Positions 52,722 through 61,768 of a stretch of DNA of 64,000 nt are shown here, piece after piece. The notes under the pieces were generated by a model that worked only from the letters and a program-made list of their open reading frames with translations, was not told where the DNA came from and searched no databases. Positions within the stretch are counted from its first letter, which is position 1; each line of letters begins with the position of its first letter. Position numbers and translations under genes: made by a program. This stretch comes from Natrialba magadii ATCC 43099 (GTDB taxonomy: Archaea; Halobacteriota; Halobacteria; Halobacteriales; Natrialbaceae): the NCBI RefSeq assembly GCF_000025625.1, contig NC_013923.1, forward strand, positions 124,001 to 188,000. Direction: 5' to 3'.

Positions 52722-53792
52722 ATGAGAGCGAACACAGGTAGTGATACCACATCGAACGAGACGCTTCGGATCGGACTCAATGGGTTCGGACGAGTCGGAC
52801 GAAGCATTCTGCGTGCGTCGCTGACCGAGGATGCAATCGACGTCGTCGCCGTAAACGACGTGATGGACGACGACGATATGGAGTATCTGTTGCGGTACGA
52901 TTCAGTCCATGGACGGCTGCCTGGCGTCTCCCGTGAGGGAAGCCGCCTCTACGCCAACGGCCACGAAGTGCAGTTACTTTCCGAGCGTGACCCGACAGAA
53001 CTCCCCTGGGACGAACTCGATATCGATGTCGCGTTCGAGGCGACCGGACTGTTCCGGACGCACGATGAGGCCGCCCAGCATCTGGATGCAGGTGCGGACA
53101 AGGTGATCATCTCGGCTCCACCGAAAGGCGAGAAGGACGTTCCGATGTTCGTCTACGGTGTCAATCACGAGGCGTACAACGGGGAGGATGTCCTGTCGAA
53201 CGCCTCGTGTACCACGAACTCCGTCGCGCCGGTCTTACAGGTGCTCGACGAGGAATTCGGCATTGTCTCAGGAGTCCTCATGACCGTCCACGCCTACACC
53301 GGGAGCCAGGGGCTGGTCGACGGTCCAATGGATAAACGACGCCGTGGGCGCGCAGCCGCCGAGAACATCGTCCCGACGACGACCGGAGCGGCGAACTCCA
53401 CGATCGAGATACTTCCAGGGCTCGAGGGCAAACTCGACGGCATGGCGATGCGTGTTCCGGTTCCTAACGGGTCGATCACCGATATCACTGTCAATGTCGA
53501 GGCCGACATTACTCGAGACGATCTCCTCGAGGCCATCCGTGGCGCAGCAGATAACGGTCTCGCGGGTGTGTTGGGCTACACTGACGACGAAATCGTCTCC
53601 AGAGATATCGTCGGGCTCCCGTTTGCCTCGTACGTCGACCTCGAGTCCGCGATGGTCGTCGCCAACGACATCGTCAAGGTGCTTGCCTGGTACGACAACG
53701 AGTACGGATTCTCGACACAGATGCTGGATCTCGCACGCTACGTCGCGACAGAGACGGATACGATCGACACTACGGGGACTATCACTCACTGA
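52722..53792 (+). CDS. gap: Glyceraldehyde-3-phosphate dehydrogenase, bacterial type
   Basis: A 356-residue phosphorylating GAPDH. LRIGLNGFGRVGRSIL (about 15-30) is the NAD(P) loop, the nucleophile is Cys163 (SNASCTTNSVAP), the base is His in TVHAYTGSQ, and WYDNEYGFS closes the domain. Haloarchaea often have this bacterial-type enzyme besides the archaeal type. Direction (glycolysis or gluconeogenesis) is not decided by sequence; VNDVMD at the cofactor edge fits NAD. The ATG at 52722 is about 27 bases after a TATA-like AAATATACC box. It forms an operon with pgk 43 bases downstream. Confidence 0.96.
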   Translation: MRANTGSDTTSNETLRIGLNGFGRVGRSILRASLTEDAIDVVAVNDVMDDDDMEYLLRYDSVHGRLPGVSREGSRLYANGHEVQLLSERDPTELPWDELDIDVAFEATGLFRTHDEAAQHLDAGADKVIISAPPKGEKDVPMFVYGVNHEAYNGEDVLSNASCTTNSVAPVLQVLDEEFGIVSGVLMTVHAYTGSQGLVDGPMDKRRRGRAAAENIVPTTTGAANSTIEILPGLEGKLDGMAMRVPVPNGSITDITVNVEADITRDDLLEAIRGAADNGLAGVLGYTDDEIVSRDIVGLPFASYVDLESAMVVANDIVKVLAWYDNEYGFSTQMLDLARYVATETDTIDTTGTITH

Positions 53793-53835
53793 CGTGAACT
53801 GATCGCAACTCGATACGACGTCAATACGAACACTC

Positions 53836-55044
53836 ATGACCTCCTTTCAGACGCTCGACGACCTCGAACCTGGGCAACGGCTTCTGGTCCGCATCGACGT
53901 CAACGCTCCCGTCGAGGACGGCGTCGTACAGGACGACCGCCGATTCGCCCGCCACGCAGAGACCGTTCAGGAACTGCTCGCAGACGACCACGCGATCGCC
54001 TTACTTGCACACCAGGGACGGCCGGGACGGGACACGTTCGTTTCCCTCGACCAGCATGCTGCAATCCTCTCCGACCATCTCGATCGGCCCGTCGAATTCG
54101 TCGCCGATACGTGCGGCGAGGAAGCGCTGTCTGCGATCGATGGCCTCGAACGCGGTGACGTGCTCCTCCTCGAAAACGTGCGAATGTGTGAGGGAGAACT
54201 ACCCGAAGAAGCGCCAGAGACCAAGGCCGAGACGGAACTGGTACGAACGCTTTCGACGGAATTCGACGCGTACGTCAGCGATGCCTACGCGACGGCACAT
54301 CGATCACACGCGTCGATCGTTGGCTTTCCACTCGTTATGGATGCCTACGCAGGGCGCGTGATGGAACAGGAGTACCGAGCAAACACCGCGATCCGGGAAC
54401 GAGCGTTCGACGGCCCCGTGACGATGATTCTCGGCGGAACGAAGGCCGAAGACACCATTCCCGTCGTGGAACAACTCGCGGATGTCGTCGATCACTTCTG
54501 TCTGGGCGGTATCATCGGCGAACTGTTCTTGCGTGCCGACGGACACGACCTCGGATACGATGTCGACGGGACGGAACTGTTCGACCATCAGTGGGAAGCC
54601 CACAGCGAGACGATCACGGACGCACTCGAGACGCACGACACCACGGTGGTGCTCCCGACCGATCTTGCGTACAAAGACGACGGCGATCGAGCGGAAACCG
54701 CGGTCGAGGGGATCGAGAAGCAGACATCGTATCTCGACATTGGTTCGGAGACGATCGATCGCTACACCGACCGCATCGCGGACTCCGAGGCAGTCTACGT
54801 CAAAGGTGCCGTCGGTGTCTTCGAGGACGAGCGGTTCGCCAACGGTACCGTCGGGATACTTTCAGCGATCGCCGACACCGACTGTGTGTCGGTTGTCGGT
54901 GGCGGTGATACAGCCCACTCGATCGAACTGTACGATCTCGACGAGGACGATTTCACGCGCGTTTCGATCGCTGGCGGTGCGTACGTCCGCGCTCTGACCG
55001 GTGCGTCCCTCGCGGGAATCGACGCACTCGAGTGTGACTCTTGA
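53836..55044 (+). CDS. pgk: Phosphoglycerate kinase
   Basis: A 402-residue PGK. LLVRIDVNAPVEDG (about 15-28, RxDxNxP motif), LLAHQGRPGRD, LLLENVRMCEGE and VSDAYATAHRSHAS are the substrate-binding segments; the nucleotide part has MILGGTKAEDT and VVGGGDTAHS. It transfers phosphate between 1,3-bisphosphoglycerate and ADP. It directly follows gap, so the two steps of the lower Embden-Meyerhof trunk are coexpressed. Confidence 0.96.
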   Translation: MTSFQTLDDLEPGQRLLVRIDVNAPVEDGVVQDDRRFARHAETVQELLADDHAIALLAHQGRPGRDTFVSLDQHAAILSDHLDRPVEFVADTCGEEALSAIDGLERGDVLLLENVRMCEGELPEEAPETKAETELVRTLSTEFDAYVSDAYATAHRSHASIVGFPLVMDAYAGRVMEQEYRANTAIRERAFDGPVTMILGGTKAEDTIPVVEQLADVVDHFCLGGIIGELFLRADGHDLGYDVDGTELFDHQWEAHSETITDALETHDTTVVLPTDLAYKDDGDRAETAVEGIEKQTSYLDIGSETIDRYTDRIADSEAVYVKGAVGVFEDERFANGTVGILSAIADTDCVSVVGGGDTAHSIELYDLDEDDFTRVSIAGGAYVRALTGASLAGIDALECDS

Positions 55045-55284
55045 GACTTCCAGGTCAGTTTGAGTCCCCTCCTACCACCGTTTGGAGGTACCACTGGAGC
55101 AGGCGGCCAAGCGATGGCTACAACTGCAACGACTCTGTTGAACCCCTCCTTTTTGGACACCTGATCCGTTGACACGACTGTCCACGCCATGGACACACTG
55201 ACCGGGTGAGAGTGAAGTGGGGATTGTATTTTGGCGGACAGTTATAGGACTGGCACACAATCGGTAGCACACAACCATTTCACT

Positions 55285-55794
55285 ATGAGTTTGAATCGTC
55301 GAAAATACCTCGCTCTTATCGGTGGTGGATTTGGACTGGGGGGCGGGTATCTCGGATGGAACTGGTACAACTCTCCAACACTCCCCTCAGGTATGGCTGT
55401 CGAAACAGTACATGTTGAACGCGATGTTTTGGCAGCGAACGCTTCACGAGACGGAGAGCCCCTCGCCTGGAAAGAGGAGTATCACACTATAATCGAAGAC
55501 CCAGAAACTGCGGATAGCGAACTTGCCGACATCGGTTCTGTGACGGAGTTCATCGATAACACGACGTTCGACGATTCATATATTGTGATTGTACAGAACG
55601 GCATGCAGTCGGATCCAGATCTCGTGTTAGATGCGATCTCTCGCCTCGAAAATGGACTCAATATCGAAATCTCTATCGACGCTCCACGGATGGGTGGTGA
55701 TGACCTCATAACTCACTCATTGCTTATCAGAATAACCGATTTAGAAGACGGAGTGCCAGAGACGATCACTGTTGATATTGAGGGCTACGTCTGA
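55285..55794 (+). CDS. TAT-signal protein of unknown function
   Basis: A 169-residue protein. NRRKYLALIGGGFGLGGGYLG is a twin-arginine signal/anchor without a lipobox cysteine (NRRKYLALIGGG quoted). The mature part has VIVQNGMQSDPDLVLDAISRL and ends in ITVDIEGYV; it looks like a beta-sandwich. The start at 55285 places the RR pair at residues 5-6. It follows pgk by 240 bases and converges with the UbiB-like gene. No family recognised. Confidence 0.62.
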   Translation: MSLNRRKYLALIGGGFGLGGGYLGWNWYNSPTLPSGMAVETVHVERDVLAANASRDGEPLAWKEEYHTIIEDPETADSELADIGSVTEFIDNTTFDDSYIVIVQNGMQSDPDLVLDAISRLENGLNIEISIDAPRMGGDDLITHSLLIRITDLEDGVPETITVDIEGYV

Positions 55795-55833
55795 GGCCGG
55801 TGGTGACGGAAGTACACGAGTTCGTCCGCGCCA

Positions 55834-57384
55834 CTAGGCCCGCACGTAGAACAGAAAGAACACGACGGCAACCACCAATGCAAGGGCTGCGTACAGCACG
55901 TTCTGGAACGACAGCAACGCCGCTGTGAGGACGAACGCACTCGAGAGGATGGCATAACCGAGCCCCGGATCGAGAGTGGTCGACTCGACGGGGTCGGTCC
56001 TGACGACGAGTTCGCCGCGCTCGAGTTGGCCGAACACGGTATCGACCCGGGCTGGCAGTCCCGCCACGACTGGTGCTGACCGACGGACGTCGTCCCGGAT
56101 GTCCGTGAACAGTGCCTCGAGTTCGCTCTCGATGAAGCCGTGATCGATGAGGAAGGATCGGGTTGTTGCCAGAAAGTCGAACTCCGGGTCGAGGCTCCGA
56201 CAGATGCCTTCGCCAACGCTGCCGACCCTGACGAGCAACATCACGTTCGGTGGGATCCGGAACGGAAAGTCGTGGAGCATGGTGAACAGTTCGGTGATGA
56301 TCGCACGCCAGGTGATTTCCGACCGTCCTTCGAGCGTTTCGATCACCAGCTCGAGGACGCGTCGGACGGCCACGCGGTCGACTGTTGCGTCGAGAACCTC
56401 GAGCGCGATGAGAGCGTCGACCAGCCCGTCGACGTCTCGCCTGACGAGGGTTCGGTAGAGGGCAGTAATATCGGCCTGTTCTTGTTCGGTCAGACGCTGG
56501 CTCATCCCGTAATCGTAGATCACGAGCCGTCCCGCGTCCGTGACCGCGAGGTTTCCAGGGTGTGGGTCGGCGTGAAAGACCCCGTCGACGAGCCCCATCC
56601 GCAGGTACGTGCGTGTGATCAGCGTCGCCATCTCGGTTTCGTCGACGCCCGCGCCCTCGAGTGCGTTCGAATCCGTAATCTTCGTCCCCTCGACGTACTC
56701 CATCGCGACGATGCGCTCTGAACAGAGTGACGGATACGTCTCTGGGACGACGACGCGGTTGTCGTCGGCGAGGTTCGTGCCGATCTCGTCCATCACCGCT
56801 GCCTCGCGCTCGAAATCCAGTTCGTCGCGGATGATCTCCTCGAAGTCGTTCGCAACGTTCTCGAGTGAATACCGCTGGCGTTCGTCCGCGAAGAGCGCGA
56901 TGAGTGGGATCAGTCGGCGGATGACGCGGAGGTCTCGTTCGATCATCGCCGCGAGGTCCGGCCGTCGAACCTTCAGTGCGATCTCCTCTCCTTCGTACGC
57001 AGCGGTATAGACGTACGCGAGCGACCCGCCGGCAAGCGGCGTTACCGTCTCCAGATCGAGGGTGTCACCCAGTTCTGCTTCGACGACAGTGAACGGATCA
57101 CCGCCGGTTTCTTCGGGAACTTCGTCCTGCAGACTCGAGAGGGACTCGACGTAGGTCGGTGGGACGATGTCGGGGCGCGTCGAGAGAACCTGTCCGACTT
57201 TGATAAAGGCCGGACCGAGGTCGAGCATCGTCTGTGTCAGTCGGTCGGCCCGCGTGCGGTGGACGGATTCCGGGACGGATCGCGAGGGACCGAACAGCAG
57301 GAACCGTCGGCGGTCCCTGAGGAGTGCAATCGCGATGGGGAGGAACCGAACGAGAACCTGGAGATATCGATAGTAGAATCTCAT
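55834..57384 (-). CDS. UbiB/ABC1/AarF family atypical kinase
   Basis: A 516-residue protein. The family KxGQ motif is AFIKVGQVLSTRPDIV (Lys62, Gln65). GGSLAYVYTA replaces the P-loop, with IALKVRRPD (ATP lysine), MEYVEGTKITD, and FHADPHPGN and IYDYGMSQ as catalytic and metal motifs. Two hydrophobic helices at the C-terminus (about 465-515) anchor it to the membrane. UbiB proteins support isoprenoid quinone synthesis or lipid homeostasis through ATPase activity. The start at 57384 is chosen since the seven upstream codons add nothing conserved. Confidence 0.92.
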   Translation of the reverse strand: MRFYYRYLQVLVRFLPIAIALLRDRRRFLLFGPSRSVPESVHRTRADRLTQTMLDLGPAFIKVGQVLSTRPDIVPPTYVESLSSLQDEVPEETGGDPFTVVEAELGDTLDLETVTPLAGGSLAYVYTAAYEGEEIALKVRRPDLAAMIERDLRVIRRLIPLIALFADERQRYSLENVANDFEEIIRDELDFEREAAVMDEIGTNLADDNRVVVPETYPSLCSERIVAMEYVEGTKITDSNALEGAGVDETEMATLITRTYLRMGLVDGVFHADPHPGNLAVTDAGRLVIYDYGMSQRLTEQEQADITALYRTLVRRDVDGLVDALIALEVLDATVDRVAVRRVLELVIETLEGRSEITWRAIITELFTMLHDFPFRIPPNVMLLVRVGSVGEGICRSLDPEFDFLATTRSFLIDHGFIESELEALFTDIRDDVRRSAPVVAGLPARVDTVFGQLERGELVVRTDPVESTTLDPGLGYAILSSAFVLTAALLSFQNVLYAALALVVAVVFFLFYVRA

Positions 57385-57661
57385 CGGCGGCGAACACCGG
57401 CGCATGTGGTCCGATGGCGACTCATAATTACTTGTTGCTCGAGACGCTACTAATAGCTGACTGGTTTTTCCGCTCTGGCCGCCACTCCGGGTTCCGTTAT
57501 GGCATCCGGTTCCGTTATGGCATTCAGTTCACCGCGGTCGGCGGTCGGGCCTGTGTGCAACGTACCACGGGCAAGTGTGTCAATTTTACTACGGGCAGGT
57601 GTGTCCCGCTTACCGAGATCTGGTGTGTGGATTCTTATCAGTTACAGTCGTACTCGTTCCT

Positions 57662-58507
57662 ATGTACGGTACGATTCTCGTTCCCATCGACGGCAGTCCC
57701 GCTTCGATCAACGCGTTCGACTGTTCCGTGTCGATCGCACGGGCAACCGGCGCGACGATCAGGGCGATGCTCGTCGTCGAGCCGGTCGAATACGAGCTCG
57801 CAGATGAAGATAGCACGGTCCGGTCGGCGACCAGACGCCGCGGTCGAGAGACACTCTCATCGGTCGTCGAGTCCGGTGCTGCTGCCGATCTTACTATCGA
57901 CCGGGATGTTCGCGAGGGTGTTCCGTATCAGGAAATCGTTGCGCTCGCCGAGAGTAAAGCCGATCTAATCGTCCTGGGAACTCGCGGTTTGACAGCGGAA
58001 GCGGGCCCGGGGAGTACGACCCAGCGTGTGCTCAGCACGTCTGAGACACCGGTGCTCGCCGTGCCGACGGACGCGTCTCTCCCCGACGATGGACCGCGTT
58101 GCGTTCTGGCCGCGACAGACGGCAGCGAGAGTGCGTCTCGGACAGCCGATCACGCACTCGAACTCGCGGCGAACGTCGAAAGTGCAGTCGATATCCTCCA
58201 CGTGATCGACGAGACGAATCCCGCACTCGCAGACCCGTCTCAGCCGATGGACGAACTCGTCAGGCAAGGCGGACACGACCTCGTCGAACGACTCCGGACT
58301 GCTGCCAGTGAGCGTGATCTCTCGGTCACGACTGCTGTCACACGCGGTGTTCCAGGGGAGGAAATCACGTCACGCGCAAGCACCGTCGACGCAGATTTGA
58401 TCGCGATGGGGACTCGCGGACGCGCCACACCAGCAGCGCAGTTGCTCGGCGGAACGACCGTCCGAGTGCTGCGCCAGACCGACCGGCCGGTCTTGCTGAG
58501 TCAGTAA
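57662..58507 (+). CDS. Tandem universal stress protein (two Usp domains)
   Basis: A 281-residue protein with two Usp domains. Domain 1 (about 1-145) starts MYGTILVPIDGSPAS and has LIVLGTRGLTAEAGPGSTTQRVL; domain 2 (about 152-281) has VLAATDGSESASRTA and IAMGTRGRATPAAQLLGGTTVRVL (quoted in parts). Both keep the GxRG...G(S/T) nucleotide loop. It resembles stress proteins in many haloarchaeal genomes. Before it, GGTTCCGTTATGGCAT occurs twice in tandem (about 57500-57530), a minor direct repeat. Confidence 0.9.
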   Translation: MYGTILVPIDGSPASINAFDCSVSIARATGATIRAMLVVEPVEYELADEDSTVRSATRRRGRETLSSVVESGAAADLTIDRDVREGVPYQEIVALAESKADLIVLGTRGLTAEAGPGSTTQRVLSTSETPVLAVPTDASLPDDGPRCVLAATDGSESASRTADHALELAANVESAVDILHVIDETNPALADPSQPMDELVRQGGHDLVERLRTAASERDLSVTTAVTRGVPGEEITSRASTVDADLIAMGTRGRATPAAQLLGGTTVRVLRQTDRPVLLSQ

Positions 58508-58596
58508 TCGCTCACCGCCCCTATCCAGTCAATCCGGTGGCCGAGAACGAACGTGGACGGACAACGTCGCTCGAAAGTGGATCACTGGAGCGATCA

Positions 58597-59088
58597 TCAT
58601 GCTCCGTCCTCGTCGTAGAACGCTTCGTGTGCCTCGACGGCATCGACGTTCGGGGGCGCGGGCTGCCGAACGACGAACACGTCGTAGGAGTGGTCCGCGG
58701 CAACGTGAGCACCAACACTCGTCAAGGGGGTCACCACACGGCCGACGTTGTCACTGCCGAGAAAGACGACACTTGGCTCGTGTTCGAGAATGAGCCGCTC
58801 GATGTGTCCGGCAAGCCGGGATTCAGGCGGAAACTCCCGGATACGTTCGTATTCGAACGACGCTGCTGGCGCAAGAGTTTCGACCTGGTCACGTAGTTGC
58901 TCGGCGATGGCGTCGACGGCAACCGTCTCGTTCTCACCGATCCAGCCTTTCTCGCGTGCGTACCGGTTCCGTTCTGGAATGACGGTCACGACAACGATGT
59001 CCTCGTCGAGAACGGCGCCGTATTCAGTCGCCCTGACGAGGGCTGCTTCTGCCAGTTCCGATCCGTCGAAGGGAACGACAAACGTCAT
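58597..59088 (-). CDS. Universal stress protein (UspA-like)
   Basis: A 163-residue Usp domain. MTFVVPFDGSELAEAAL is the first strand and loop. The C-terminal nucleotide loop is altered: VVFLGSDNVGRVVTPLTSVG instead of GxRGxG...GS, so ATP binding may be lost. It converges with the tandem Usp gene (90-base gap). The start at 59088 is a good fit to the first strand; a longer frame to 59157 is unlikely. Confidence 0.85.
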   Translation of the reverse strand: MTFVVPFDGSELAEAALVRATEYGAVLDEDIVVVTVIPERNRYAREKGWIGENETVAVDAIAEQLRDQVETLAPAASFEYERIREFPPESRLAGHIERLILEHEPSVVFLGSDNVGRVVTPLTSVGAHVAADHSYDVFVVRQPAPPNVDAVEAHEAFYDEDGA

Positions 59089-59701
59089 ATCGTCTGTTCC
59101 GACGGCCTGTTCAATAACTTCGAGGGGCAAACAGAGTTGTGAATCGAACCCGAACAAAGATAGCTACCAGGTTTGTCGTCCACCTATCATTTTTTGGCCG
59201 AGTCACCTGGTACTACCGGAGATAACACGGTATTTCGCCCACAATACATTACAACAGTACCCATGTAAAGAACGTAAATACTCCCGTACCAGTTTGGGAG
59301 CTGGTCTCAACGGAAGACAACAGTGCTGAAACAGTCTGCACGCGCTGCCAAAGATGCAATTGTATTTACAGTAATCACTTTCGACCGGGTAGTGAACGGC
59401 GTCCACAATTTCAATCTGCAATACAACCCGCTGTGGACAGCGACGGTGTACCCACAAACACAACACTGGCATCCCGAGAAACGGGGACAACAAACTGCAA
59501 ATCACCAGTCGAGTAGCCGCCCGAATCGAGTACTCCCCCGATTAGCACAGTGTGCTGGCTCCTCGCTCTTCGTGCAACTCGAGTAGTACCCGTTGGGAGC
59601 GGTGGAGTTCGGAACAGGTCATCGGGACAGTTCTGGAGCACCATTTTGTCTCTGTATCGGCGCTTGTTCGAGTGATTCCCGGTACGTGCTTCGTTGAGCC
59701 G
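59089..59701. other. Intergenic region without a recognised gene
   Basis: These 613 bases contain only open frames with no recognisable protein pattern. The stretch 59190-59470 is relatively AT-rich. The only structural feature is the long inverted-repeat element that begins at its right edge. Confidence 0.4.
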
Positions 59702-59991
59702 GTATAGTAGCCACTGCAAGTCACTGCACACCTGATCGCACGACGGCAGCGCGGTTCGGAGCGAGCGCGGTTCGGAACGAACGAAGTGAGTGAGAACCGC
59801 GGACCGCGAGCGGGGAACAACGTGACCCGCGAGCGAACGAAGTGAGTGAGAACCGCGGACCGCGAGCGGGGAACAACGTGACCCGCGAGCGAACGAAGTG
59901 AGTGAGAACCGCGACACAGCGAACGGGGAACAACGTGACCCGTGAGTGGGCTGTGCGATCAGTGTGTAACGAGTTGCAGTTGTTACTATAG
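59702..59991. repeat. CTATAGTA element, long copy F (inverted relative to copy E)
   Basis: A 290-bp reverse copy of element E: ends TATAGTAGCCACTGCAAG (left) and CTATAGTAACAACTGCAACT (right, other strand). The middle has three 56-bp tandem units starting at about 59781, 59837 and 59893, one more than copy E, plus two CGCGGTTCGGAGCGAG-type units. E and F are nearly identical over the shared 200 bases and face each other across 7.3 kb. Confidence 0.87.
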
Positions 59992-60119
59992 GTGAAGCGT
60001 ACATCCGATCACCGTGATTGCTCTGAAACGGCCCTCGTTCCCCGAATAGGGACTCCTTGACGGCGTGCCAAGAAAGTGCCTGCCGCGAGTTTACCGGTCT
60101 GGATGGCGAATGGTGTGGT

Positions 60120-60632
60120 ATGCCACCAACCGACCGACGCTCCCGGCGAACGCTGCTCTGCGCGCTCGCGAGTGGTGTCGGAACCACCCTCGTCGCGGGT
60201 TGTACCGAGGGAATGGGTGACGGTGAGGCAGATCCGGAACCTGATCGCGACGACGCGGACGCAGACGACGCTGATCCTCCAGATACCGGGTGGGAGGATG
60301 AGTGGGAGGACGTTGAGACGATCGAACTCGAAGCGCACGCTGACGACGGGTGGATCGGCCGCCGTCCAGCATCGATCGACGGCGTAGAGAATCCGGACAT
60401 CGCTCTGTACGAGGATCGTGAGTACGAGTTCGTTTGGACGAACACCGACGGTGACGTCCACAACTTTGCTATCTGGGACGATGAGGACGAACCCCTGGTT
60501 TCAACTTCGTTTGTCGAGGAAGAGGACGAAGAAATTACGGCCGACATCACAGCCAGTGAGGAGATGGCGGTGTACCTCTGTGAGACCCACGAGAGAGAAA
60601 TGGAGGGGTCGATAGAGATTCGGACCGAGTAG
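60120..60632 (+). CDS. Cupredoxin TAT lipoprotein (halocyanin-like)
   Basis: A 170-residue protein. SRRTLLCALASGVG...LVAGC is a twin-arginine signal with a lipobox (Cys28). A very acidic linker follows (about 33-66). The C-terminal domain has a type-1 copper set: His114 (GDVHNFAI), Cys154, His157 and Met161 (YLCETHEREMEG). It would carry electrons on the outer membrane face. It is 175 bases upstream of the second ba3 cluster, so it is the likely donor to its CuA, as halocyanin is in other haloarchaea. Copper binding is predicted, not shown. Confidence 0.85.
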   Translation: MPPTDRRSRRTLLCALASGVGTTLVAGCTEGMGDGEADPEPDRDDADADDADPPDTGWEDEWEDVETIELEAHADDGWIGRRPASIDGVENPDIALYEDREYEFVWTNTDGDVHNFAIWDDEDEPLVSTSFVEEEDEEITADITASEEMAVYLCETHEREMEGSIEIRTE

Positions 60633-60807
60633 CACGTTCCTTACACGCTCTTGGGGCCGGTCTGTGGTGGAACAGGTTGGTAATTCGGTAGTCATCAACC
60701 AGAGTGTGAAGTTGTTCGTTTGTGATACCGTTACGCGGGCACAAGTTCCTGTTTCCAACCGAAAACTGCGACACGGGTTTATTAGCAGCCATGGTAGCGA
60801 TTTTGTC

Positions 60808-60969
60808 ATGGACGACGCACCTGCTCGGAAAATAAGCCACGACGAATTCGATCCGTATGGGACACTCGCGTTGATTGTCCTGTACTTTATCATCCTTATT
60901 TTGATGTGGGCATTTACCTACTTCGTCGAGTTCGTCGGTAACGCTCCGACGCCGATGATCGTCCTGTGA
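60808..60969 (+). CDS. cbaD: Small ba3 oxidase subunit, second cluster (CbaD-like)
   Basis: A 53-residue single-helix protein: HDEFDPYGTLALIVLYFIILILMW (abbreviated) followed by FTYFVEFVGNAP. It is the paralogue of the product at 10520. The ATG at 60808 follows a TTTATTAG TATA-like box by about 28 bases, so it heads a leaderless operon. A longer upstream frame is not credible, since the helix start and acidic leader match the first cluster. Confidence 0.82.
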   Translation: MDDAPARKISHDEFDPYGTLALIVLYFIILILMWAFTYFVEFVGNAPTPMIVL

Positions 60970-60979
60970 GTTGGCACCC

Positions 60980-61768
60980 ATGAAAATACACACCTACGAA
61001 CGACTGTGGTTAATCGGCTCAATGGTGTTGATCGTCGGCTTCATCGTCACGATTACGTATGGGACCGTCGGGCTCGGGATTACCATGATCGGCGACGAAG
61101 AAGACGCGCTCTCACCGGACGATATCAACGACGACGAGCGCTTTGCAGAGCCTGGCGTCGAACAGGTAGGTGAAGACGAGTTCGAGGCACACGTCGTCGC
61201 TATGACGTTCATATTTCAACCGGATCCGATCGAAATACCGGCCAACAATGAGGTGACTTTTTATGTCACATCACGGGATGTCATCCATAGCTTCACTGTC
61301 GTCGGAACGAACACGAACACGATGGTCATCCCTGGCGAGGTGTCGACGATGACCGTTGAATTCGACGAACCCGGGGAATACGGCGTCGTCTGCAACGAGT
61401 ACTGTGGCTCTGGACATCACGACATGGAAGGAGAGCTAATCGTCCACCCTGAAGACGAGTTTGCGCTGACCGAACTCGAAGTGGACGCACCGGATACCGT
61501 CGAGCCCGACGACGAGTTCGAACTCGCGGTAACGGTCGAGAACGGATTGCTCGAGGATCTCGACACCACGCTTGCGGCAGAGATCGGTGATGAAACGTTC
61601 GAAGAGGACGTCACGGTCGCGGGTGATGAGACCGAAACGGTGACGATCGACGTCGACGCCGAAGAGCTCGGCGAGGGAGAACACGACTGGTCGGTCACGG
61701 TTGACGACGAAACCGAGAGCGGTTCCGTGACGGTTGAAGAAGCGGATGACGGGGGTGACGAGTCGTGA
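60980..61768 (+). CDS. cbaB: Cytochrome ba3-type oxidase subunit II with CuA, second cluster
   Basis: A 262-residue subunit. MKIHTYERLWLIGSMVLIVG begins one membrane helix (MKIHTYERL quoted as the family start). The CuA set is complete: RDVIHSFTVVG and CNEYCGSGHHDMEG. A CARDB-like beta domain follows (about 165-250), but it lacks the long acidic repeat tail of the first copy. The gene is 10 bases after cbaD and overlaps cbaA by four bases (GTGA). Confidence 0.93.
   Translation: MKIHTYERLWLIGSMVLIVGFIVTITYGTVGLGITMIGDEEDALSPDDINDDERFAEPGVEQVGEDEFEAHVVAMTFIFQPDPIEIPANNEVTFYVTSRDVIHSFTVVGTNTNTMVIPGEVSTMTVEFDEPGEYGVVCNEYCGSGHHDMEGELIVHPEDEFALTELEVDAPDTVEPDDEFELAVTVENGLLEDLDTTLAAEIGDETFEEDVTVAGDETETVTIDVDAEELGEGEHDWSVTVDDETESGSVTVEEADDGGDES

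Noticed and set aside
59411-60550. Minus-strand frame of 379 codons
   Set aside because: It runs through element F and the antisense of the cupredoxin gene; repeated words come from the 56-bp tandem unit.
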